A stretch of 64,000 nt of DNA from Acarospora socialis (lineage: Eukaryota > Ascomycota > Lecanoromycetes > Acarosporales > Acarosporaceae). The DNA lies in NCBI GenBank assembly GCA_025617375.2, contig JAMYGW020000008.1, forward strand, positions 1,178,001 through 1,242,000, read 5' to 3'. Below the pieces are notes generated by a model. It had not been told where the DNA came from. It worked only from the letters and a program-made list of their open reading frames with translations, and made no database searches. A program made the position numbers and the translations under genes. Below, one piece after another: positions 23,317 through 34,128 of this stretch (its first letter is position 1; the number at the start of each line of letters is the position of its first letter).

Positions 23317-26265
23317 GGTGACTGACTGCCTGAGTTGACAATAAAGTAATGAAGAACGTCAAGCTGAAGTGGATTGTTCGTTGTTCGATAGAGAAAGCTG
23401 TTGAACCCTCTCAGTAATGGATATCCACGACCTCTTTATAGAGGAACACTCTTCGGGTCAGACCAGTTCTAGACGTACTACTCACGGGCCCCTTCTCGAC
23501 AACGTGTTCTTTACATTCGAACCGTTCTCCACCGGACGTCAGGCTGCCGCCTCGCACCCGAAGGATACGAGTTCACTTGTCGTAACCCTGGGTACCTTGG
23601 AGTCTGTGCAGTACATCTAGCGATGGTTGGAAATCACGAGCCAGTCAGAAGTCCAGTCAGTCTCTGCATGACATACCACTGATGATCGGAGCCAGAGCTG
23701 GGCAGACGTCAGGACCACCACGTCGTAGCCTTGCGGCTTATGATTTGTCTGGACATGGCCGGCCCCGCGTTCCTTTGGATAAGGTTGGACCAGAGTATGC
23801 AACTCGTACACAGTCCGTTCTCCAAACGCGTAAAAGACGAGCGGAGAAAAGGTGTGGGATGACTAGTAAACGAAGGATAGCAAAGTAATACTGTGTTCTT
23901 TGTGGAACCTAAGCTTTGCCTCAGACGGGAATAAGAGCATAATCCTTCAGGAACAACGCATGTATTTCCTCAGTGAACACTGGGAAATAGATGAACACCT
24001 TTCTTACTCGACCGGCATGACCCCAAGATGACCCAATCTGAGCCCACATGAGTTTGCTCTTCCAAGACAAAAACTACAGAGGTTTTCCACACAGAAATAG
24101 AATACCTGCAGTTGCTGCGAGATTGGGACACCGACTCCCAGTGCCACATTATGCAAGAACAAACTCCATGTAGATCGAGGAAATCTTCTGACGTACAGTC
24201 TTGTATGAGTATGAATACACCACTCGGCAGAGCTTCGCAGCATGCGCTGGTAAGGCATAGCCCTCTTGCATGGATCTTGATTACTTGCATACTGTCATAC
24301 TCGCATTCTCCGTGAACACCAGTGAGTGGTGTGCTGGACGTATTGATCCTTCCCATGGAATATAGGCCTTCGCTATTCGAGCAAATCCTTAACAGCTTTG
24401 GTTTTGGGAGTTCGCGAGTACGATGTCTGCTGTGGTTGAAGTGAGACAATTCGGAAAGTTAATTCGCGATCTTGAACAGGGGCGTATACCAGTTGAGGTG
24501 ATTGGAAACGCCGGTTTAAGTGGCAAGTGCGGATATTCCATCCTCATTCACTTAAAGCTGCAATAATAATAACGGACTGATGCAGTCGTCGGAATGCCTG
24601 TCCTTGCTCTTCTGCCTTGTTTTGCTTTGTCATGTTTAACGTGGCGTGAGGGGGCCAATATGTGGCTCTCGTTGGCTGTCCTATGCTTGTGGCTTTTTCA
24701 GTTCGTTGATCTCTTTGACTTCGTTCTCTTGTCGCCTCTTGTTATCGAGATCGAACAAACGACCAGGGGTAAATGAGGGGTATATCTTTTGGGAGGGTGG
24801 AATTGCCAGTGGTTTCGAACCCTTGCGATTGAGCCGGTCTACAGGCACCATCATCGACGGGCCTCGTCTGTCAGGAAGCTCCCGTACGTTTCCAGTTCCG
24901 GAATGATTGAAAAGGCAATCTCAAAGAGAACGGGATCTTCCTCTACAGCTCAGGGGTGCTTCACATTCTCGTGTGACAGTTATCGAGCGGCACACCGATG
25001 ATCCATCGTCAGACGTAAGACATTACACACATGCAATCGCTCAAGGAATTACGAATCTAGGTGTTTGAGGGCCCGACTGGGTATACGATAACTGAATGCC
25101 AGCTTTCAGAACCTGGGTCTTCGGCAAGGTTACGCCGCGGGCATGGTGATAGGGATTCCCGGAGATGCCAACTCTGATCTTGCGCTCGACCTGACGTGGC
25201 TCAGACTTTTGGGCCTCTCTCCTTATTACCTAGAAGGTCCTATGACATGACAATTGAAATGCCTGGCATTCTTAGGGCAATTGTAACCTATCAGTCATTC
25301 TCGGTGCGTCAATACGACACATATAATGGTTCCCTCCAGACCGGCCTCGAATCAAGGAAAAGGCGGAGTCGTATGCTAGACAGGAAAAGAATTCACTTCC
25401 TTCGGCTTTCGGAACTCTCAAATGGGGCGGATATTGCCTGGCAGACGTCTGCCGCAAATGGACTGATATTGCAGCTCTTACTGATCATCAAGCCTGGGTT
25501 GAAATGCGGGGCTAGGTGGAATGACACTCGGTGGCTCAGCACTATATGCTGTGACTCTCTGCTGGTCCGATTTCTTGGGAGTACAGTATCATGCCTCGTA
25601 TTGAACGATCAGCCGCTTACTCTCAAGGCTGACATACCATACACATTCCAATGCGTTCCAGCGCCCCACGATCGTCGACAACGGATGCACGTCAGCCTGC
25701 TGTTCTATGTCAGGCCATCAAACCAGTCTGCATTTTTGGGAAGAAGTAATATGGGTATAACCTAGTAATGATAGTTTCTGATTACTTTCCTGTCAACAGG
25801 CCGAGGAAGGTTATAATACAGGATTTCTCGAATATCACAGACTGGCTTACTAAAGAATGTGCTGTTCCTAAGTAAAGTTAGGGCTCCGTCTAATGAACGC
25901 CGTGAAGGACAAGCACATTCGTGATCTTGGACCGCCCCATATCAAGTTCCTTAGTGACATACGACAGAGAAGATGCTACCATGAACAAACAACGACCATT
26001 ATGTTATCTATCTACATGTACTGTAGCTAATGAGGGGTGGAAGTTCTGTCTGAATTCTGGACATTCTACGCACATCTTAGTTACCTTTCCATGGATGTAT
26101 TTAGATCTGAGAAGAGTAATACGATTTTGCAAATTTGAAAATATGTTGGTGAGATAACGCGAATAGTACGATGAAGCAGATGCTCCTTATATAGTGAATT
26201 AGTCCCTGTATGCGTCGAATCTGGGCCCAAAAAACCACCACCAAAAGAACTTTAAGAGAAATGAA
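23317..26265. other. 2.9-kb gene-free region
   Basis: The right half (25,700-26,250) is AT-rich. The longest open frame (25,196-25,765, plus, 189 codons) shows no domain, no signal peptide and no splice continuity, so I do not call it. No transposon ends, long repeats or RNA genes were recognised. Together with the neighbouring gaps it makes 16.5-26.3 kb the emptiest part of the window. Confidence 0.45.
23435..23440 (-). promoter_or_regulatory. Candidate TATA box of the cysteine-rich secreted protein
   Basis: TATAAA on the minus strand about 120 bp upstream of the ATG at 23316, a plausible distance for a fungal core promoter. Assigned by position and motif only. Confidence 0.45.
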
Positions 26266-27213
26266 TCAGACCTTTTTTGGCTTTGGGATGGTTGCACTGT
26301 ATAAGTCAATCAGGGTCTCCGTCGAAGCTTTATCCAGTTGACCCTCTGGGATGCAAGGGAGATCGTATTTTCTGGATACGGGATATGTCAAGTGAACGGT
26401 CGCCTTTGGGTGCACCATATTGACGCCCGGGTTCATAGTCTGTGTGACCAGAACCGAGTGCTTCGATAACTGAGTGAAGGGTTCTTGCGATCGATGATCT
26501 CTGACAGAGACAAATTCGTCTGGTACGAACTTGCTTTCTAGCCCTTTGCCGTTATGAGTGTATAGTGGCAGTGCAGTGTAGTGGCTGTGGTAGAGGGCCA
26601 CTACGATCATCTTTCGGACTTTGGAGAAGACGGGGCCATAGAGGCTGTCTGTCCTGGTCCTGTCATTGTTGTCAGCAACGCCAGGTAAGAAAGGCTCGTG
26701 TAGGGGTGCGCGAATGATCATGCCGGACTTGTAAAGCTCTTTTGCAAGCTTGCGCCCTTTGTGCTGTTCTGCAAGCTCCAGCACGGGGTCTCTCTCGTCG
26801 ACGGGGAGGCATGACTGCTTCATATAGCTCGAGAGCGGCTTTTGATGACTGCTGTGCATATGCGTCCGGGCAGTCGCAGCATAAGTTAGCGGAGGGCGCT
26901 GTTGTCGAGGGTTCTGGACCGATTGTGCTTGCTGTCGGGTAGGATTGAGCCTGGAGGTGATTCGCGGAGGCCTCGCACCGTTGTTGTCGTGGTTGTCGGG
27001 AGAAGCATCGTGTGCAGCGGAAGATGGGTCGCTGGGTATATCTGGGGTCGGACGCCTCCAGCTGTCTGATGGTAAGGCGTGACTGGCGTGCGACCATGAA
27101 TTTCCCCTGTTCGATGTCGTCAAATCCTGCCCTCGTCCGGCGAAAGGGGTTTCGCTTTTCCAGACGGCGTCCCGCTCCGCATCGGCTCTCCCATTCCCAG
27201 CGTCGGAGGTCAT
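26266..27213 (-). CDS. DUF6590-like fungal protein
   Basis: Single exon, 315 residues from the ATG at 27213. The first 150 residues are polar and low-complexity (Ser/Pro/Asp/Gln/Asn). The C-terminal 150 form a compact domain with strand-like blocks VFSKVRKMIVVALYHSHYTA, LPLYTHNGKGL, VPDEFVSVRDHR and ATVHLTYPVSRKYDLPCI, followed by ASTETLIDLY. This matches my memory of the DUF6590 domain that is expanded in Pezizomycotina. Molecular function of that family is unknown. No membrane segment or signal peptide. Divergent from the next gene. Confidence 0.7.
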   Translation of the reverse strand: MTSDAGNGRADAERDAVWKSETPFAGRGQDLTTSNRGNSWSHASHALPSDSWRRPTPDIPSDPSSAAHDASPDNHDNNGARPPRITSRLNPTRQQAQSVQNPRQQRPPLTYAATARTHMHSSHQKPLSSYMKQSCLPVDERDPVLELAEQHKGRKLAKELYKSGMIIRAPLHEPFLPGVADNNDRTRTDSLYGPVFSKVRKMIVVALYHSHYTALPLYTHNGKGLESKFVPDEFVSVRDHRSQEPFTQLSKHSVLVTQTMNPGVNMVHPKATVHLTYPVSRKYDLPCIPEGQLDKASTETLIDLYSATIPKPKKV

Positions 27214-27748
27214 CGTAAGTGGTGTGGATGGATAGATGGGCTGTAACCAAAGGTGCGAATGCTTTATGATGTTCAAAGAGGAAGATTGAGAGGATCCGAG
27301 ATCAATGAGTGGAAAGATGACCGGAAGGTGACGGGGTCAAAATATATATATATATTGAACCATTCTTTGTCCGTCTCTCTCATCCAACGGCCCATTCGCC
27401 ATTTCAAAGCCGACAACAAAGAGTCGGCCGCTTTTGTCCTTCCGTGACAATGGCTGCAACAGATCTGGCAGAAACGCGATGTTGCCTGACGAACAAAGAC
27501 ACCATACAGTAGGACGACACAAAGCATGATTAACACCTGCCAGTGATCATTACCACAGTTCGCGCAAGCAACCCAGTAGACATTACGAACAAAGCAAGAT
27601 CGAAAACAAGATAATTGTGGAATAGTCAAAATTTGCTCGCGACTTCCAAAGTTCCCCACAAAATCATAATAAGATCACCAAACAACCGTGCCAGACAGAC
27701 CCGCAATCTCGTGTTCAATCTCCACAGAGTTGTTAAAGACGGCGAGTA
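27214..27748. promoter_or_regulatory. Divergent intergenic region
   Basis: About 535 bp shared between the DUF6590-like gene and the coiled-coil gene, so it should carry both promoters. Contains an (AT)n run at 27341-27355. Confidence 0.5.
27341..27355. repeat. AT microsatellite
   Basis: Uninterrupted alternation of A and T in a shared promoter region. Confidence 0.85.
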
Positions 27749-29212
27749 ATGCCGCCAGAAGCTTTGCTTCAACCGGGTTCGACGGCAGATATGGACTGGG
27801 GCGGCAGAAGCTTAATGGAGCGAGCGTTCGATAGCTTGCGACCAGGAAGACTTCGCAAACTCTTTCAGAGACCTGAAGTACGGAGACGGCCATCCGAGGC
27901 GTCCGAACAGCCATCCGAGCCCCTCGAGCATCAGGCTTGCCGAAGGACATCGCAATACTCAGGAAGCAAGGTCTCGAAGGAGAGTGTGGACAACAATCCA
28001 CCAGATGACAGAAGACAACTTATTGGCCACAACTTCGCGAACGCAAAGCTAGACGACACAATCGATCCTCCACTTAGTGATAACCCAACTCCAGAAATAT
28101 ATATCGCTGGTCTCGAAGGCGGAGAGCCTCCTTACACTGGTGGTCCGAGCAAAATCATCATAACGAGCGATGGTACAGAAGACTGCCTTGCACTTCTCCT
28201 AACTCGAGATATGGTTACGGGTATGAATAAGGTTCTTTTGGGTACCAGCAAGGTCGAAAGACTTCAAGAAAAGATTGATGCGCTGGACACAGAGATCACC
28301 TTTGCGGAGATTTCCTTACGACAGTATCCTTCGCTCATTGAAGCCTTGCCAGATGGACCTGCCAAAGCTGATGAGGAGGCTAAGATCAGAACAAAGATCG
28401 AAGAAACCAGAGAACGATCCCAACGTGCTGCTAGTTCCAAGGAGATGCTCGAGAGCACTCTGTTCCGAGAGAAGATCAACCTCATATGTTCGCGAGAGGA
28501 AATACAAGAGAACTTCCAGCGTGTGCTCTCCGAGTCGCACCTTCTACAAGTTGAAGACCAAAGCGCAGAAATGGAAGAGAGTCAACCCAAGCCGTCTGAA
28601 ACCCCAGAACCCCAGAGTCCTGGATCCTTGTCAGAAAGCGATGAGACAATTATAAGTATCGACGGACTCAACCGCCTAGTAACCTATGAAGAACTTGAGA
28701 CGAGCCGACAACGTTTCCACTCGCTCAAGGCCGAGTTCGAGAATCGGGAAGCTTTCTACAACAGCGAGTTTCGAGAATATCAAGAAGCCATTGAAGACGG
28801 AAGCTGCGTCCTGCCGCAGAGCCAATTCGATAGAATCTTTGTCAGAAACATCAGTGTCCTTACGAGAGCTCTTATCAACGCAGAGGCTGCATACGAGAAC
28901 GCATTGGCGCGCGCAAGAGCTTTGCGGGTTATTGGCAATGATTTCGAACAAGAGTCGGACTTCGTCGATCACGAGGACGACGGATATAGGGAGAGCTTTG
29001 AGGCGGACATGGCTGCGGGAGCGGACAGATATTTCATCGATCAATGGATGGAGGTGACGGAAGAAAACGAGAACCAGGAGAATGATCCTCTCCTTGACGA
29101 GACTGACGACTGGGACGCCAGAACGGTAGACATATCGGATAGCATTAGCTTGGTCGCTGAAGGGCGAGAGCGCGTGAGGATAGATCGCTGGCGTGAAAGA
29201 TGTGGCTTGTAG
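27749..29212 (+). CDS. Fungal coiled-coil protein of unknown function
   Basis: Single exon, 487 residues. No named domain recognised. Residues about 165-275 are a Glu/Lys/Arg-rich coiled coil (KVERLQEKIDALDTEITFAE and onward). A second helical block around residues 310-400 contains FDRIFVRNISVLTRALINAE and AYENALARARALRVIG, a pattern I remember from uncharacterised mould proteins often near heterokaryon or kinase-like genes. The N-terminus is Arg/Pro-rich and the C-terminus acidic. No signal peptide or membrane segment. It is tail-to-tail with the pseudokinase gene (343 bp apart). Confidence 0.7.
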   Translation: MPPEALLQPGSTADMDWGGRSLMERAFDSLRPGRLRKLFQRPEVRRRPSEASEQPSEPLEHQACRRTSQYSGSKVSKESVDNNPPDDRRQLIGHNFANAKLDDTIDPPLSDNPTPEIYIAGLEGGEPPYTGGPSKIIITSDGTEDCLALLLTRDMVTGMNKVLLGTSKVERLQEKIDALDTEITFAEISLRQYPSLIEALPDGPAKADEEAKIRTKIEETRERSQRAASSKEMLESTLFREKINLICSREEIQENFQRVLSESHLLQVEDQSAEMEESQPKPSETPEPQSPGSLSESDETIISIDGLNRLVTYEELETSRQRFHSLKAEFENREAFYNSEFREYQEAIEDGSCVLPQSQFDRIFVRNISVLTRALINAEAAYENALARARALRVIGNDFEQESDFVDHEDDGYRESFEADMAAGADRYFIDQWMEVTEENENQENDPLLDETDDWDARTVDISDSISLVAEGRERVRIDRWRERCGL

Positions 29213-29555
29213 GATTTCTTCTTAGCTTTTAGCGGCATAGCACCTCCGATAGCCATTGTTGAAGCGATGGGAGGATTCGGAATAGCTCGTTATACAAATG
29301 AAGTGGCTAATCATACAATGAAGTTGCTTCGTAAACTGTGATGATCACACTATACATAAGTGACTACTCCGTGATGTTTAGGCCTGCGGCTATTGCCGAG
29401 CCCGCGATGAAGGTAAACTCTGGCTTGTATTCTAACAGCACTCCACTCCCATCCCGCTGAGTACAATCCAGGATTGCGCATAGGCTTCAATTGCTTGCTA
29501 TACGAGATATACGAGTTAACAACGGCCAGAAGATATTAAGCAACTAAGTGGTATC
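29213..29555. other. Convergent 3' intergenic
   Basis: About 340 bp between the stop codons of two convergent genes. Nothing but presumptive 3' untranslated sequence. Confidence 0.5.
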
Positions 29556-30883
29556 CTATCGGTCATCAAGAATAATCTTCTTTTTCCCCTCTCCTTTACC
29601 AACATACCGTCTTCCTTCTAGATTATTTTCACGCCAGATGCGCATACCTTGATTGACAACCACCGAGAGGTCAGCTGCAGTAGGTCTCTCGTTCCGGTCA
29701 ACCGTCAACATCTGCAACACAATGTCCCTGAGCTCCGGCGAGTATGTGTCGGGCAATGCCTTCACCACGAAGTCATCGCTCGTGGCGCCCTCCGCAAGAA
29801 GATACGAGATGTCGACTTCTGTGTCGATCGGGGCGCTTCCCACCATCATGTGGTAAAGGACTGCTCCTAGCGACCAAACCTCGGCCGCCATCGACCACTC
29901 AAGGGTGCGCTTCCGGATCTCCTAGATTGGGGTCAGGAACGGCTACCAGGTGTCTGACAAGGAACCTTACCGGGGGTTGATATTTGTCTTTTGCGTTTGC
30001 TTTGTGTGGGATGATGCTGTCATACGAAGTCGCAACGACAGACGCCGACTTGAAGCATGCTAGCTTCACATCCCCGTACGTTTCATCTCGCCCGGGAGCA
30101 CAGAAGTAAACTGTCGGTCCGAGTTAACGAATAAAGTATGTGCGGTCAGATGGAGGGAAAACCCTACTGTTTGAGGGGCTGATGCCTTTTATCAAGACCG
30201 GGTGCCAGTCTTCGTCGTGTTTCATATGCTGATCAAATGGGAAAGTGAACTTATGGCCGAAGTGGAGCCACAAGAGGGCTTGTGAAACGCCGTCCAGAAC
30301 GTGCCAGCAAAGGCTCTCGGGAACCTCTCTGCTCGCACCCAGTCAGTCGATGTGGGAGTCATCCAACAATAACTGGGAGTACTAACACTCGCTTTATGCC
30401 GTCACTCGGCCCCAGCAGCTGGCTCAAACTGCCTCTGTCACAGTACTCCCAAACCGTGTAGTCGATATTCCCACCAGCAATTTCTGTGTCGTGGACGATG
30501 TCGACAAGGCTGACGAGGTTTGGGTGGTTTAACAGTCTTAGCAGTGACTCCTTCGTGCTGTGGACAAGTCCATTTCTGTCTTCATATGCGCGGGCCAAGA
30601 AAAGCTGTACAGCGTCTTCGATCAGGAATCTGATATGGTTGGCTCAATAGAGCTCACTTACTTTGTCATCTCGTCTTCTCCTAGCCATCCAGATCCTTGA
30701 GAATCGCCCGCTTGCTCTCAACATCTGCAGTTGCATGTCCACCATCTTTGCTTTTGCCACAAGTTTTTCGTCCACAGGGATAGTTGAAGTCTTCAGCTGG
30801 TTGACATAGTAGTTGGGCTCGTTATTGAACGCTTGAGAAACGTAACGAAGCTCTTCAAGGAACTCATACTTGCTGAGCTCCAT
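29556..30883 (-). CDS. Protein-kinase-fold protein, predicted pseudokinase
   Basis: Five exons (30662-30883, 30389-30604, 30168-30324, 29971-30110, 29556-29921) give 366 residues with phases closing. The kinase C-lobe is obvious: WHVLDGVSQALLWLHFGHKF (helix E), YQPPEIRKRTLEWSMAAEVW (the P+1 loop/APE region), VWSLGAVLYHMMVG (helix F) and RPTAADLSVVV near the end. The active site is gone: the HRD loop reads WHPVLIKGISPSNIYF, with no HRD Asp; DFG reads DVKLACFKSA, with no metal-binding Asp; and I find no VAIK lysine or glycine-rich loop. The fold is therefore kept, but catalysis is not expected. A role as a scaffold or regulator is inference. Confidence 0.8.
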
Positions 30884-31226
30884 CGTCCTTCTGGCGTGCG
30901 CGGTCTTTTAGAGAGAACCTAGCAAACGGTGTGAAGGTTGCTCTTGCTGTATGACACTGGGCCTGCGTTATGATTAGTGCTGGTGTTGGTCGATCAGACT
31001 CTCTCATCTACTGCTCCAACCCCAGCTAGGAGCTGGAACTCCCGCTGAAAGTCCGGACAAAGCGAAGCCGCATATGGACGATGGGATTTCCGCAAGCGAC
31101 AGGCATTCCTCAATAGCATTCCTGGAACAAAGCCATCACAGAATGTTTGACGAGGAACAATGAATTCATTGCAGAATCTGCTAAATCATTCAAAAACTTT
31201 GGTCGCCAGGATCACAAGCCGTATCC
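30884..31226. other. Intergenic, promoter of the pseudokinase gene
   Basis: About 340 bp between two minus-strand genes. No additional gene seen. Confidence 0.5.
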
Positions 31227-31565
31227 TCACTCCTCCTCTTTCGTCTCCGTCTCCGTCCCCTCGTCATCCGTCGACGATCTCCTGCCGAGTATCACCGCAG
31301 CCGCCTTGACGATCGACGCCCTCCTCCCCTCGCCATTGCTGGACGCCGTCGACCAGACGCTACTCTGTCGCCGTCGCTGCTCCTCTACGTCTACGATACC
31401 GTCGTCGTTATGTATTTCTGACGGTCGGCCTGGTGGTCTCGTCAGCATTTCGTTTCAAGACCTAGAACGGAAACGGTAGAGCAGACGCAGATTCCCAGCT
31501 CCCCCACGCCCGTAGCTGACGCAGCGCTCTCCACCCGCCTCGTTCGGGGTTCCTGTAAATGCCAT
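31227..31565 (-). CDS. Small GRGGAGN-motif protein (DUF3602-like)
   Basis: Two exons (31487-31565 and 31227-31429) give 93 residues. The N-terminus carries the hallmark SYGRGGAGNLRRPSE, and the rest is polar (Arg/Ser/Glu) ending in an acidic Glu-rich tail. The two coding parts lie in the same frame but are separated by a TGA, removed by a 57-nt intron with branch GCTGAC and acceptor CAG. The donor GTCTGC is weak, and joining gives CTG CGC CGA in frame. Fungal DUF3602 proteins are small, disordered, and share repeated GRGGAGN words; function unknown. An upstream first exon is possible because ATTTACAG just after the ATG could be an acceptor. Confidence 0.6.
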
Positions 31566-32534
31566 GTTCAAGTAGCTGTATATTTGACGTCAAACCAGGT
31601 GATAGTAGTGATGAGAAGTGTTTTATTCTCGATAGAAAGACCTTTTGCACGCCAACGCACATCACAATAGCATGAGTGCAGGACACTGCCTTATCTATAT
31701 ACAATCCAGCTCCAAGCTAGCCATACGAAACCCGACCCACCACAACCACGACACAATGGAAGATGAGCGGCACCTATTCCCTTTCTTGACGAGCTATGCA
31801 TCTGCAAATAAGGACTTCACCGCAGTAGCGGCGGTGGTGCCTGCTAGAAGTACAAGTGTGAACGGCGGACGAAACGGACATAGATAAGTCCCCGGCCCGA
31901 CATTGGCTCTCTCCCACCACGGTTCCCCACGTACCCCCGGTCAGTAAGCCCACCCCTCCCGCCGATACGCCGCAAGTTGGTTTATCAGATGCTTAGACTT
32001 GCACGGAGAGTAATCGAAGCGCAAGTCTATGCAGGGTCCTCCACCGTAAGGGGGAAGCCGAGGGTACAAGGCTACGATACAGCTAGGGATGGTGAGAGCT
32101 TGGTTAGTTCATTGTGGGAGTTTGGGCGCAAAGGGGAGTAGTGGGTAGAGACCGTGTGATGTCTGTCGGGGTATGAGTATGGGATGAGGGGATTGGCATG
32201 TGAGGTCGATGGTCGTTATCAGTCGGTTGCGACTGTACGAGTTGGAAAGGGAAAATAAGGGCGGAGGTTTAGACTGGACTAGCATTAGCGGGCTGGTCTG
32301 TCTCCATGACTGCCGCGTCTGTAACTACTGTGTAGATGATGATACGCCTCGCTGACGTCTGCCATGCTACATCGCGCCTGTAGGGCTCAAGCACCACTCC
32401 GGTGTCTATCTTCTATGTATCTATACCTTATGTAGCTCCTCTATCACATCCGATGAGAGCAGCTCTCTCTAACTCTATCAAATGCCCTCCGCGTAACTCT
32501 AGTAACATAGTATCGATTGACGTTTCGACCCTCC
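31566..32534. other. Intergenic, about 970 bp
   Basis: Promoter side of the DUF3602-like gene and 3' side of the phosphatase gene. A short plus-strand frame at 31,645-31,887 shows no supporting feature. Confidence 0.45.
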
Positions 32535-33493
32535 TTACGCCTTACTCTGAACCTGAAACCCATCCTGTTCCCAATTCTTATGCGTCGTCTGTCTTAACTC
32601 CATCTGCTCCGTCTTCGAAAGCGGCTTCTCCGTCCCCCGTCTCCGTTCCCTCGATTCGCTCGTCTCTTCCAGCGACGCGTTCTCGTCGCTCGGGTCCGGG
32701 AAGCGGTAGGTTCGGAACTCGGCGTTGGCCCAGCCGGTACCTAAACGTACCACGCACCGGTCAGTTACTGCTGTTGCAGAACCCTTCGCTCAATATCCAC
32801 GGTATGACGTAAGGCACACTCACCGTTAAACCTGCCGCTATCCGACCAATCCTCGCTCAAGTAATGCAAAAACCCGCCATGCGTCACCAGCACGACCTCC
32901 CTCTCCGGCCTGGCCTTCAACCACCGCCTCGCCTCCTGGGCGCGTCGCTCCAGTGCGCCGGCCTCCGCGGCCCATTTGCCCTCTTTGCTGTTCCAGCCCT
33001 CGTGCACGAGGCTCAGGTCGACGGGCTTGTCGGCCATCTCTTTCCGCAGCACGTCCACGTCGCTGCCGGTGTCTGAGGGGAGGGCGCTCGTTTCTTGTGC
33101 GGTTGGGAGGGCGATGACGCGCATACCGCGCTTGATTTCTTGGTCGAAGGCTAGGAGGGCGGTGGAGATGGTGCGGCGGAGGGGAGAGGCGACGACCAGC
33201 CCGATGGACTTGTGGTAGGGGAAGGAGGCGGCGAGCTGCCGGCATTGCTCCTCGCCTAGCGGGGTCAGGTCGGGGTCGTGCATGACGTAGTTGGCTGGCG
33301 AGAGGTTGTGGTAGCCCTGTCGATATGTAAGTAATCGTAGGCACAAGAGAGAAGGGTGACATACTTGCGCGTGGCGCACGCAGTGGACAATTGGAGCCAC
33401 TGTGATGAGTGAAGCATTAGTGATGTGATCCGGGCATCGGTGTTGGGTACAAGTGCTGGCGAGAGTAATTGGTCATTGATATCAACACTTACT
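32535..33493 (-). CDS. Histidine phosphatase family (phosphoglycerate-mutase-like) protein with a split start codon
   Basis: Coding exons are 33493 (one base), 33365-33399, 32824-33316 and 32535-32740, giving 244 residues. No ATG precedes APIVHCVRHAQ in the exon at 33399; splicing a GTAAGT...CACAG intron (33400-33492) joins an A to TG and makes ATG. The protein then starts MAPIVHCVRHAQGYHNLS, as relatives do. The catalytic RHA motif (RHAQ, His at about residue 9) is present. Phosphate-pocket features are SPLRRTISTALLAF (second Arg), the acid in SLVHEGWNSKEG, and the second catalytic His in VVLVTHGGFLHYL. GTGWANAEFRTYRF is typical of the fungal branch. Probably a cytosolic phosphatase of unknown substrate. 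Confidence 0.85.
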
Positions 33494-34128
33494 GTTTGAT
33501 CAAAAGAGAGAAGATATGCCAGAACTTGGGCTCAGGTTCGAGATGGTCGAGTCCTCGAGTCTTACCTGTGATATCTCCACTTTTCTGCCGTGAGCTAAGC
33601 ATGTTATCATGATTGGCAGCGAAGGCGGTGAACATGTGCCAAGGCTAGCGAATCCCAACTCGGAAATGGTGCAGCTCGCGAGACCTGCCGGATGCGGAAC
33701 CCACATCTGGGTGCGGCTTCACAAAGGACACGATTACTCACGATGGCCTGCATGAAAGACGAAGCCCTATGATGAAGTATGTTTGCATGAGCCGAAGAAT
33801 GCGATTGTCAGTTGAATCCTCGGGCCAGGCTGAGGAGAATGTTACGGTGGGGTTGATGGTAACGGACAGCGCTCAGATACCCAAGCGCTGATATGAAAAC
33901 GACATGAGATCTGCACAGAAATAATACGAAAGGGCCCAGAAGTATGGATATTGGACCAGATATGTTCTGTGAGCCTCGTCTCTACAAGAGTTTAGACAGC
34001 TATAAGAAACTACTTCTTATGGCATGTCCTAACCATCTGCGCCGCCCTCCACACCGGCCAGAGCCACTTTCAGCACAGCGGAGTCTTAGGTATAACGCCT
34101 CTGATGCAGCCCAACCTTCTCTTAATGC
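33494..34128. other. Intergenic, includes 5' leader exon of the phosphatase gene
   Basis: About 635 bp. The first part must be transcribed as the noncoding first exon of the split-start phosphatase gene. The remainder is the 3' flank of the HECT gene. No further gene. Confidence 0.5.

Noticed and set aside
25196-25765. 189-codon plus-strand open frame
   Set aside because: No domain, no signal peptide, no conserved-looking blocks and no splice context; a frame of this length is possible by chance.
31645-31887. 80-codon plus-strand frame
   Set aside because: His/Ala-rich translation of intergenic DNA, without supporting features.
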